A stretch of 22,420 nucleotides of DNA, from positions 1-22,420 of the forward strand of contig CABUOA010000031.1 in assembly GCA_902493145.1 (NCBI GenBank). The letters run 5' to 3'. Made by a program: the position numbers and the translations under genes. The notes under the pieces are model-generated. The model was not told the DNA's origin. It ran no database searches and saw nothing but the letters and a program-made list of their open reading frames with translations. This DNA comes from an uncultured Collinsella sp. GTDB lineage: Bacteria; Actinomycetota; Coriobacteriia; Coriobacteriales; Coriobacteriaceae. Shown here in pieces: positions 6,967 to 14,038 of the stretch (the first letter of the stretch is position 1; every line of letters starts with the position of its first letter).

Positions 6967-9138
6967 TCAAACCTCCTTACCTTCCGCCCTTGTCAACTGA
7001 CGCAAATGCTCGTTGGGCACATAGGGCAGAGCCCCATGTGCCCACGCCTCTCGTGCGCGTTCCAAGTATTCGCATTCGCCGCTTAAGTAGTGTCTGATCA
7101 AATCAAAGGTAGGTCTATGACCTCGAGAGAAAGCAGCGTTAACTCGATCGACAAGGGGGAAATCATTAACGATGAGTTCGAAGTCGCTGGGACCAAGTCC
7201 GTATGCGCGCAAAACAAGAGCATCTATCTCGCCTCGCAGGCACGCGCACTGCCAGTTCTCTTCATTGCTCCACCCGGCATCGCCGTCTTTTAGCTCGATC
7301 AGCTCTCTAACGGCGTCAACAATCTGAGAGCCCGTAGTGTCCTTCAGGTCAATGCGTGGAAACGGAAGGTTCTCTAAGATGAAGAAGTTTATGGTCGTAG
7401 TGATGTATCGTCTGACCAGCCAATCAAAAACAAAAGAGTTGGCTATCCCTAGCCAGAGGAAAGCAACATCCATGTCGTTAAAGAGAAGTGTCGGCACCTT
7501 GTTCCCGCAGACGCATTCAGCTGGAATAAGAGCAGCCTGCATTGCGCGTTCGTTGGTTTGTCCGGCTATGTCGCAATACCCGACGCGAGCTTTACTTGTC
7601 CTCTCGCGTAGAGACGAACTCGTATCGTCTTTAGAGACATAAAACTGAGGCTTAATCCTGCTGCTTCCGGGAGGGACGACCTTCCACTTGGCCGACCTGC
7701 CTTCTCCAGAAACGTATTGCTTGCACCCACAACGGTAGGGCGAGACCATGCGCCCCTCGATGAGCGGCATGAGCCCGCTACCCGGTTCAGCCTTCTTTTG
7801 AAAAAGAGAGCGGTCCAAAGTCATATCGAGCTCTCTCACGGGAGCAACGCTGGAGAATAGCTCATGTTCGGCCATGCGATCGCTTTGCCCCCAGGCTCGT
7901 CGAAGCAACGCGGCTTCTTCGGCCGTTCTCACCTCGGGAGCACCAAGCTCCCGAGACGAATCGCAAAAGAAGTCTCGTCCCAACTCAAGAGTAGAGACAG
8001 TACCCACGCCCACATCATCTGCGTCGCAATAGAGATATTCAATGCTGCGGCGTGAATTGCCTTCGTCGTTTCCAGCGAGCACCGCCAAAACGAACTTGAA
8101 GCGTGAGTCGATGGAAAAGAATTTGGCGCGGTTCATGAAGATGGAAATACCAACCCTGCCGAAGCTGTCGGCAATCATTTCACGAGCATCAGCAAGCCCC
8201 TTGGAGCGAATCAGGCCTGCAGGGAGGTAGAGCGCAATGGTTCCCCCTCGGCTGCAAAGCTCAACGCTTAGAGCTAGGAATGCTTGATACAAATCTATGC
8301 CACCCTTGAGGCCATACGCATTGGCGATGGACCGTGATTTGGCGCGGCTTTCATCGCGGTGCCCCTCATAACCTTCGGGCATTTTCTCTATAGACTCGCC
8401 ATAGCGAGCGTCGACGCCCTGAGCTCGAGCAAATTCACTTCTCGAAGGCCTCACGCGTTCCCATGGGGGGTTGCCCACTACGAGCGCGAAGCCCTTTACC
8501 CCGAATGCCGCGAGTAAGCCCGCTCCCCGTTCAAGGCTGTCGGCGCATACAAAGTGAGAGATCAGGACGGAAAGGCAGGCCGAGTCGCACAGCAAGGAGG
8601 CCAGCGCGAGAATCGAGCCCCTAATAGCAAGCGGTTCCAGATCTACGCCAAACAAGGACGAGGAAACAAAGCTCGACGCATCCGCACCGGCTTGGCGCAG
8701 ATAATCAGCGCAGGCCGCGAGAAGGATTGAGGAACCACAGGAGGGGTCAAGTATGGCGCCGCCAGAATATCCTGGCATGACGGTTTGAGCGAGATAAGCC
8801 GCAAGCCTAAAGTCGGTATAGACGGAGCCTTTTTTCTTCGTCTCCAGCTCGTCTAGATCAATTCGCGCAAGGGCAGAAAGCGCCACAGGGTAGGCTATGC
8901 CACATGCGTCGATCTCAACGCGCAGTTTGGATACAGTTTCATTCGCAGGCTCGAACGCAGGGGTATAGCCCGTAACGCGGAAGTAGTCTGTGATGCTGAT
9001 TCCGGAATAACTGCAGGATACGTACTCAAGAAGCGTAAGTTTTGCCTCGGCATAGTTGTTGAGTCCAGAGGTAGCGTCAGCAATGACGGCACTGGCGGCG
9101 AGCAATCGCTTTTTCTCTGTCGTGTCCGGATGAGCCAC
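6967..9138 (-). CDS. N6-adenine DNA methyltransferase, Eco57I-like
   Basis: A 723-residue DNA methyltransferase. GSVYTDFRLAAYL (104-116) is the motif X-like helix. AILDPSCGSS (128-137) is motif I that binds S-adenosylmethionine, GVDLEP (164-169) is motif II, and VGNPPWE (221-227) is catalytic motif IV of the N6-adenine type. The C-terminal half contains RYITTTINFFILENLPFPRI, typical of Eco57I-like and type IIG enzymes ahead of or within target recognition. No nuclease motif is visible, so this is modification only. The start is GTG 9138 with AAAGGG about 9 bases upstream, 13 bases after the preceding stop. Second gene of the operon. The recognised sequence cannot be read from the protein. Confidence 0.88.
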   Translation of the reverse strand: MAHPDTTEKKRLLAASAVIADATSGLNNYAEAKLTLLEYVSCSYSGISITDYFRVTGYTPAFEPANETVSKLRVEIDACGIAYPVALSALARIDLDELETKKKGSVYTDFRLAAYLAQTVMPGYSGGAILDPSCGSSILLAACADYLRQAGADASSFVSSSLFGVDLEPLAIRGSILALASLLCDSACLSVLISHFVCADSLERGAGLLAAFGVKGFALVVGNPPWERVRPSRSEFARAQGVDARYGESIEKMPEGYEGHRDESRAKSRSIANAYGLKGGIDLYQAFLALSVELCSRGGTIALYLPAGLIRSKGLADAREMIADSFGRVGISIFMNRAKFFSIDSRFKFVLAVLAGNDEGNSRRSIEYLYCDADDVGVGTVSTLELGRDFFCDSSRELGAPEVRTAEEAALLRRAWGQSDRMAEHELFSSVAPVRELDMTLDRSLFQKKAEPGSGLMPLIEGRMVSPYRCGCKQYVSGEGRSAKWKVVPPGSSRIKPQFYVSKDDTSSSLRERTSKARVGYCDIAGQTNERAMQAALIPAECVCGNKVPTLLFNDMDVAFLWLGIANSFVFDWLVRRYITTTINFFILENLPFPRIDLKDTTGSQIVDAVRELIELKDGDAGWSNEENWQCACLRGEIDALVLRAYGLGPSDFELIVNDFPLVDRVNAAFSRGHRPTFDLIRHYLSGECEYLERAREAWAHGALPYVPNEHLRQLTRAEGKEV

Positions 9139-9151
9139 AGCCTAAGTCCCT

Positions 9152-10177
9152 TTAATCCTTATCAATCTCAATCAGATATTCAGCGACCACCGCTCCAGTT
9201 TCAGCGGCGGTCTTGTTGGGCCTATACCTCCCAATCTCGCCAAGCTCATAAACATCAACTTTGCCGAGCTCCGACAGGCCATCAAGCAAATCATCGAGCG
9301 CCACATGCCCCTGCGAGCTGTACGAGAGGAAGATACGGCGTGAGTCCAGCCCGCCTACGCAGTCACAAAGCGCCCTGAGAGCCTTCGTCTTGTAGCAGAA
9401 AGGCGATGCCATGTGTTTCCACGGGCGAAGGCCGGCAACGCCCTCAACCTTCGGCTCATCATGATACGCGATGGTTTCGGGAATGTGATAGTAGGAGGCG
9501 TACTGTCGCTTAGTGTAGGGAGGGTCGAGGTAGACCGTATCGCCGGGAGATACTTTAAGTGAAAACACGTCACCAACCTGAACCCGATGCCCTATCGAAG
9601 AGGATAGAAGCTCGCGCGGCCTTACCGAAAAAGCGCCATACGACTGTTGAGTCCACCTCTTTAAGAAGCATCCATATGTACCAGCAATATTGGCAATGGA
9701 GTTCGAAGCCTCAATGACATCAGCAACGAGGAGCGTCTCCTCAACACCCCCAATGACGCCGGAATCCCGCCATTCGGCAATGAGATTACGGGCGCCATCA
9801 ATTCGGCGGGCATTGTGTTCCGTAAAGTACCTTCTCTCGTGCGGACAAAAGGCAGCGGAAGCAGGACTGTAGGTTCGCCAGATATAGCCGTCGCTCGGAG
9901 CACAGGCGTTGAGTCTTTCGATAGCCGACTCATACGAACCGAGCTCCTTGAAATTAAGCTCAGAACCGCAAAGAAGTGAGGCCTCAGTAATCATAGCGGC
10001 TGAAAGCAGCGTATCGTTGCAATCAACGTTCCAACCGCGAAGGGCAGCGGTGCGCGCAACGACGCCGGTGCCACAGAAACCGTCGACAAAACGGCCTGAA
10101 TAGCCGCTAGGCGACCCAACAATATCGAGAATCGCCTCAGCTAGGCGAGCTTTTGAACCAATGTACCGTATCGTCAT
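9152..10177 (-). CDS. D12-class DNA adenine methyltransferase (Dam-like)
   Basis: A 341-residue N6-adenine methyltransferase of the alpha (D12/FokI) group. YIGSKARL (5-12) is motif X, RFVDGFCGTG (29-38) is motif I, and VYLDPPYTKRQY (215-226) is motif IV with the DPPY catalytic tetrad. HIPETIAYH follows, as in many D12 enzymes. ATG 10177 is preceded by GGAGCAGG; a GTG five codons earlier lacks a binding site. It is the first gene of the operon, which fits the need to express modification before restriction. Two different adenine methyltransferases together suggest either two strands of an asymmetric site or two sites (inference). Confidence 0.9.
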   Translation of the reverse strand: MTIRYIGSKARLAEAILDIVGSPSGYSGRFVDGFCGTGVVARTAALRGWNVDCNDTLLSAAMITEASLLCGSELNFKELGSYESAIERLNACAPSDGYIWRTYSPASAAFCPHERRYFTEHNARRIDGARNLIAEWRDSGVIGGVEETLLVADVIEASNSIANIAGTYGCFLKRWTQQSYGAFSVRPRELLSSSIGHRVQVGDVFSLKVSPGDTVYLDPPYTKRQYASYYHIPETIAYHDEPKVEGVAGLRPWKHMASPFCYKTKALRALCDCVGGLDSRRIFLSYSSQGHVALDDLLDGLSELGKVDVYELGEIGRYRPNKTAAETGAVVAEYLIEIDKD

Positions 10178-10293
10178 CCTGCTCCAATCCACCGGTGTAT
10201 TTTACTACCCAGCCCGGACAGCCGGAACACCCAAGTGAGTCCGAAGCCGATTAGAAGGGTGACTACTAGAGACTCGCCAGAGCGAAAAGCCAA
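10174..10293 (-). CDS. Possible 39-residue membrane peptide, coupled to the methyltransferase
   Basis: A TTG at 10293 has GGAG 5 bases upstream and opens a frame reading MAFRSGESLVVTLLIGFGLT, then WVFRLSGLGSKIHRWIGAG. Residues 9-28 form one hydrophobic helix followed by a basic tail. Its TGA overlaps the methyltransferase ATG as ATGA, the usual sign of translational coupling. Against it: the start is TTG, the candidate promoter at 10199-10204 lies inside it, and upstream in the same frame the DNA looks non-coding. It may be chance or the tail of a lost phage gene. Confidence 0.25.
   Translation of the reverse strand: MAFRSGESLVVTLLIGFGLTWVFRLSGLGSKIHRWIGAG
10199..10227 (-). promoter_or_regulatory. 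Possible promoter of the R-M operon
   Basis: TAAAAT (10204-10199 on the minus strand) is a fair -10 box 21 bases from the methyltransferase ATG. With a 17-base spacer the -35 would be TTCCGG, which is poor. A regulated or weak promoter is possible. Confidence 0.25.
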
Positions 10294-10685
10294 CGCCGCT
10301 CCTGCAATTCCGTCCCATCCTCGCCAGCGTTTAACCTTTTCAGCCGCCCCGCGGCCGGAGGCCGGCCAGGCTCGACGCTGCTCGTCGAGGGTTCGTCCGC
10401 GTCGTGGCCGCGTGCGATCCAGACGCCTCCGCCGGCCCGGTCGCGCCCATGGCAGCGGCCCCACGCTACCCGTGACCCAAACGCGCCCTGTGCGACTATC
10501 AGCGACCCTCACGCCTTCGCGGCAATGCTCCCTCATGCGCCGCATGCCAAGCACAGCCAATCCACCTGCAGACGGCCCCAAGCAAGCCGCTACGCGCCCG
10601 CAAGCTACCCCGACCGGCATTCCACCCCGAAACGCCGCTGGAATCGGCTAGACTAGCCACATCGCTACTGGAACGGAGAAGCTAC
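10294..10685 (+). other. GC-rich gap without a convincing gene
   Basis: Both strands have open frames, but they are rich in Arg, Pro and Ala, as expected of very GC-rich non-coding DNA. The only structure noted is a perfect palindrome GGCTAGACTAGCC at 10646-10658, 27 bases ahead of the next gene. It overlaps a possible -10 box TAGACT and could be an operator. Confidence 0.4.
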
Positions 10686-11288
10686 GTGGCCTACCTTGCA
10701 TGCCCCTGCGGCAACAGCATCTCGAACTGCTGCAACGGCGACGAGATGGAGAACGGGTTCATTTCCTCCTCCAGCCTCAATCAGCACCACAGCGACACGA
10801 CCTTCTTCTCGTTCGAGTCCACGCCCGGCGCGAGCACCAACATGTGGAAGTGCGACATATGCGACCGCATGATGGTGTTCGACGGTTGGAACGACCCGGT
10901 GACGCGCTGCATGCGCCGCATAGCGACCGACGCCCCGCCCGAAGATCTCGCGGAGATGGCACACACGGACGGCATCATCTACAACAATCTTCTATTCAAC
11001 GAGGTCGATAGCCACTTCACCTACGCCCATGAGCACAAGGGAGCCCCCGAGTACGCCTTCTGGAACGAAGACGTCGCGCACGAGAACCTGCCACCCCTCT
11101 CGTTCGAGATCATGCAGCACGAGGTCTTCAACCACGAGAACGGGCGCTTCCGCGACTGGTGGTACGCGAGCCTCTACGACGACTACCTCGTCTTCTACTC
11201 GCCGTACGACCCGGAGCGCAGGCAGCCGCCCGTCAAGGCGTGGAAACGCTACAAGCAAGTCTGGCCCAAGGAGGACGAGGCCGGGTAA
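10686..11288 (+). CDS. Unrecognised cysteine-rich protein, probable zinc ribbon
   Basis: A 200-residue soluble protein. GTG 10686 is the start, with GGAG 7 bases upstream. It begins MAYLACPCGNSISNCC and later has MWKCDICDRMMVFDG, so CxC near residue 6 and CxxC near residue 56 could hold a zinc ion. The remainder is acidic and aromatic (RDWWYASLYDDYLVFYSPYD around 157-176), with no membrane segment. I cannot name the family. It stands alone between the restriction island and the prophage debris. Its 3' end overlaps the antisense reading frame of the broken portal gene by 40 bases, so the phage deletion junction probably lies right at its stop. Confidence 0.65.
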   Translation: MAYLACPCGNSISNCCNGDEMENGFISSSSLNQHHSDTTFFSFESTPGASTNMWKCDICDRMMVFDGWNDPVTRCMRRIATDAPPEDLAEMAHTDGIIYNNLLFNEVDSHFTYAHEHKGAPEYAFWNEDVAHENLPPLSFEIMQHEVFNHENGRFRDWWYASLYDDYLVFYSPYDPERRQPPVKAWKRYKQVWPKEDEAG

Positions 11289-12660
11289 GGCACGCCACCC
11301 GCGCGCAACTTCGCCGTCTCCTTGTCCTCCCCATACCAACGCATCCGGTACTCCCAGGCACCCATGAGCCCCGCCGCGATCTCGGCCATGTCCTGGCGCT
11401 TCTCGGCCTCGGTGTCCTGCACAATCGAGTCATCAAACTGCACCTGCACGCAGCCTTCGTCCGGAATGTCTTCGCCGAGCGCACGGGAACAGGCCAGAAG
11501 TGCCCGGCTCGTGTTGACGATCGCGCCCTGCAGCGCGTTCTCGTGCTTGCGCACGTTGCGCATGAGGGCCGAGTTGTCGGACGAGACCTCGGTCGCGGTC
11601 TTCACATAGCCCGAGTTGTCGAAGTCGAAGTAGCTGATGCCGAACCCGCAGAGGTCGCCCAGCACTTGGAGGGCCAATCGCAGAGCCTGAGCCTGTGAGT
11701 CGGTCCTGAGCGCCGAATCGAACTCTTGGATCGTGTCCTCGGTGCTCATCACCTTGCGGAAGACGGTGCAGTCGCCCCGTCCAAAGGGAATCGGCACGCG
11801 CCCGCCGTCGGAGCCCTTCCCTTGGTCGAACATGACGTCGGAGAGGAAGACGCGTATCTTGCCTGCGTCGATCTCGTTGATAAGGGCATCGAAGGCGGGC
11901 CCACCGACTGAATGGCGTCCACGGCGTCCGCGAACACGCTTTGGCCGCAAGGCGAACAGTCCACTCGGGTATTCGGCACGGCAGGCTTTACGATTCCGAA
12001 GGTCGGGAAGACAGACCCCGTGTCAACAAGGCCGGCCACCCTCCGGGACGTCGAGCGTCCTTCCCTCATGGTCAAAGCAAACCGTCTCTATGCGATAAGA
12101 CCCGTCGTCACCCAAGAGGTGCATCTGGAGCTGGTCAACTGCAGCACCCTGCGGATACCCCCTCGTCACGAACGCGCACTCCGTCACGCCCGCAGCATCC
12201 CATGGAGACGAACCACCATGCGCGCGTCGTAGTGTCGAACCTTCGCAACCTTGCGTTCAAGGTCGAGTCACACGCTGAACGCGCCCGTTCCGAGCCCGAA
12301 CGCTCGCATCACCGCCTCCTGGGCTCTGCTCGTGAAGCCGCATCCGGCAAAGCATCTGTCGAGAAACTCGGTCGCTCGCTGGTCGTCGCAAACCACCTGC
12401 GCCTTTTCGTCAAGGAGGAGAGAGCCCAACTCCCGGCACACCCGCATGGCAGGCATCATCGAGCGCCGGTGCACCTCGTACACCCGCCCAAAGGCATCGG
12501 TGTCTCGATAGTCGTAGAACGAGCCCACCGCCCTCATCCAGCCGTCCCATTCGGCGATGTACGGTTCCATGTCCTCCAAAGGAAGCCGGAAGCCATGCCC
12601 CTCCAAGTAATTCCTCACGTGTCCCGGCACCCAATGCTCCCGCGCGTCATCCACGCTCAT
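11249..12660 (-). pseudogene. Broken phage portal protein gene (SPP1 gp6-like)
   Basis: The N-terminus (start ATG 12660, AGGAGG 5 bases upstream, MSVDDAREHWVPGHV) and C-terminal part (MSTEDTIQEFDSALRTDSQA, YFDFDNSGYVKTATEVSSD) are clear portal sequence, the ring protein through which phage DNA enters the capsid. Between them the gene is broken: an in-frame TGA at 12268 (GAFSV-stop-LDLERK), a frameshift near 12210 before WDAAGVTECAFVT, another near 12030 before VDTGSVFPTFGIVKP, and another near 11905 before GGPAFDALINEID. The C-terminus runs into the neighbouring gene and is probably cut off there. Capsid and tail genes that should follow are gone. It cannot make a working portal. Confidence 0.85.
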
Positions 12661-12848
12661 GTAAGCCTCCTATGGTCGTTTAGCATTTGAAGGTGAAGAA
12701 AAGCCGCCGAGCAGCCCATCCCCACTGCTGCATAGGCCCCCTCCGTTTCCAATCTTTCGGAGTACATGTTGAGAAGGTCGAGAAGCCCACGGCATCCCAC
12801 GCCAAGCAGGGCTCCGTTGAAGGCGAATGTTGAGAAACCCACGGCCAT
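12657..12848 (-). CDS. Small 63-residue phage ORF between terminase and portal
   Basis: An intact frame starting MAVGFSTFAFNGALLGVG and ending HLQMLNDHRRLT. It is mildly hydrophobic (two apolar stretches, about residues 5-27 and 36-55) and unrecognised. Its ATG shares a base with the terminase stop (TGATG) and its TGA overlaps the portal start (ATGA), with the portal's ribosome binding site inside it, so it was translated as part of the packaging operon. It is the only phage frame here without an obvious lesion; its short length may be the reason. Confidence 0.5.
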   Translation of the reverse strand: MAVGFSTFAFNGALLGVGCRGLLDLLNMYSERLETEGAYAAVGMGCSAAFLHLQMLNDHRRLT

Positions 12849-13440
12849 CACCCCCTGAGCACGTCGTCCATCACGGCGCACCTCACCGCGTCGATGCAGT
12901 GGTCGTTGCCGTCGGGTATCTCGTCGATCCAGCTGCCGTCGCGCTCCCTCATGTACTCCTTCAGGGTGAACTCCTCGTAGGCGAGCGGGCACCTCACCAG
13001 GTCTATCACGATCTCCCGGAGCCCCGCCAGTCACTCGTAGCTCAGCTTCCGCATCCGCGACTTTCTCGCCGGTCGCGCCTGAAGCCCGTACTCCCGCTGG
13101 TATACCGCCATCGGCTGCTTCCCGTCCGGCGTGTCGTCGCACCATATCAACTCGTTGTGAAGGTACGGCTCCTCACCCGTCTTATCGGAGAAGGCCAATG
13201 CGCCCACCATCATCTAGCCCGTCTCGGCGGGCGTCTTGCGGTTGGCGGAGAGCTCTTGGAAGAGGATCAGCCGCCGGGCACCCGGCTCCCAGCCGCACCT
13301 CACGAAGCGCCACGGGTCGGGGAACCACCCCCAGTCCACGCCATTGCGCGTCCTTTCGAATCCGCGCATCGCCCAAGCGCTCCTCCACGATGTTCCCGAA
13401 CACCTCGCCGCCCGTCCCGGTCACCTCGCCCAGGTCATAG
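12848..13440 (-). pseudogene. Broken terminase large subunit, C-terminal (nuclease) half
   Basis: The frame reads as a phage terminase nuclease domain: EVTGTGGEVFGNIVEERLGD, NGVDWGWFPDPWRFVRCG, LILFQELSANRKTPAETG, HNELIWCDDTPDGKQPMAV and the hallmark end IPDGNDHCIDAVRCAVMDDV. Three lesions are visible: a frameshift near 13365 (between GDARIR and GFERTRN), a TAG at 13214-13216 and a TGA at 13031-13033 (SYE-stop-LAGLRE). The N-terminal ATPase half is absent. At about 13440 the homology stops and an opposite-strand transposase tail begins. The enzyme normally cuts and pumps phage DNA into capsids; this copy is dead. Confidence 0.85.
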
Positions 13441-13632
13441 CACCCCAAGAGGCCGAGGCCCGGGCACGGGGCCGCGCCGGCCGTGTCGAGGCACGCCGCG
13501 AAGTGCAACCGCCGCCTGCAGGAGAGGCGCGAGGCGATGTCCGCGGCGGGCAAGAGGCCCTGCGTTGCGAACTGCGCGACGGCGCGGGAGATGGCCTGCC
13601 GGGCGTGGGCGATAGCGGGGATGGCCTCGTGA
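13441..13632 (+). pseudogene. C-terminal remnant of an IS110-like transposase
   Basis: An open stretch of 63 codons ends in TGA and includes VSRHAAKCNRRLQERREAM then GKRPCVANCATAREMACRAW. This resembles the C-terminal end of IS110/IS116/IS902-type (DEDD) transposases: an alternating Arg-rich helix, a Gly-Lys turn, then a VAxxATARE helix. The frame begins right after a TAG at 13438-13440 that belongs to the terminase side of the junction, so all of the N-terminal RuvC-like domain is missing. The identification rests on memory of the family pattern, not a search. The element, or recombination around it, probably removed the terminase N-terminus. Confidence 0.5.
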
Positions 13633-13635
13633 CCT

Positions 13636-13645
13636 CCCCCCCCCC
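13636..13645. repeat. Homopolymer of ten C
   Basis: An uninterrupted run of ten C bases lies just after the transposase remnant's stop. Runs of this length slip during replication and sequencing. No active gene depends on it here. Confidence 0.8.
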
Positions 13646-13876
13646 GCAGATAGGAGTCCGACCCCGGGGCGCGCCGCGCTCGAGGCCGTTGGGAGGCCAC
13701 TCCAGTGCTTTTTATGGGCGGCGGGCAGCCGCCACGCCCGACAACAGACCGCGAAGTCGCCGGAGGCCCCAAGCCGTAGCAACGAGATGCGGTTCCGACC
13801 CGCGGATATTAGAGTGCCGAACGTGCGTCGAGCAGACACGCCCTCAAGCGGCGCCGCCACCGGGTGAAGATAGCCG

Positions 13877-13921
13877 GGCCCTGCCGTCCGCGGTAGCTCC
13901 GCGGACGGCAGGGCCATTTTG
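13877..13921 (+). terminator. Perfect 17-bp hairpin terminator
   Basis: Arms GGCCCTGCCGTCCGCGG (13877-13893) and its exact complement (13899-13915) enclose a TAGCT loop, followed by ATTTTG. On the minus strand no T run follows, so it acts on plus-strand transcripts. The only plus-strand frame before it is the transposase remnant. It may protect the convergent pepV operon from read-through, or mark the edge of the mobile debris. The rest of 13646-14038 shows no gene. Confidence 0.7.
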
Positions 13922-13999
13922 CCGCTTGACAATGTTCAACTAATATTAAAAGGAGCGCCCCAAGTGCCGTGTCCGTGCGACAAGAGCGTCCCTTTTGAC

Positions 14000-14035
14000 T
14001 AGTCGTTTAAGAACGTCCCAATGATTAGACGACTA
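14000..14035. repeat. Intergenic hairpin carrying TTTAAGAACGTCCC
   Basis: Arms TAGTCGTTTAA (14000-14010) and TTAGACGACTA (14025-14035) pair at 10 of 11 positions. The motif TTTAAGAACGTCCC (14006-14019) spans the end of the left arm and the loop. It lies a few bases beyond the pepV stop. A related AAGAGCGTCCC occurs just upstream (13982-13992), and the same motif recurs at 20374-20387. Confidence 0.55.
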
Positions 14036-14038
14036 CCT

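Noticed and set aside
4062..10177. BREX, DISARM or type I restriction system
   Set aside because: No PglZ phosphatase, BrxC ATPase, SNF2 helicase, phospholipase D gene, HsdR or HsdS is present. The McrB and McrC motifs are explicit.
10174..10620. The full 148-codon minus-strand frame ahead of the methyltransferase
   Set aside because: The first two thirds are Arg/Gly/Pro-rich noise with no start signal. Only the last 39 codons look coding and are listed as a low-confidence candidate.
11249..11950. The 233-codon frame as a functional gene
   Set aside because: It is the C-terminal part of a portal gene whose upstream part is in other frames with a stop, and its own first residues (RPKRVRGRRGR) are out-of-frame noise.
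13236..13943. A 235-codon plus-strand frame
   Set aside because: It crosses the terminase remnant, the transposase remnant, the ten-C run and a terminator in one frame, and its composition is non-coding.
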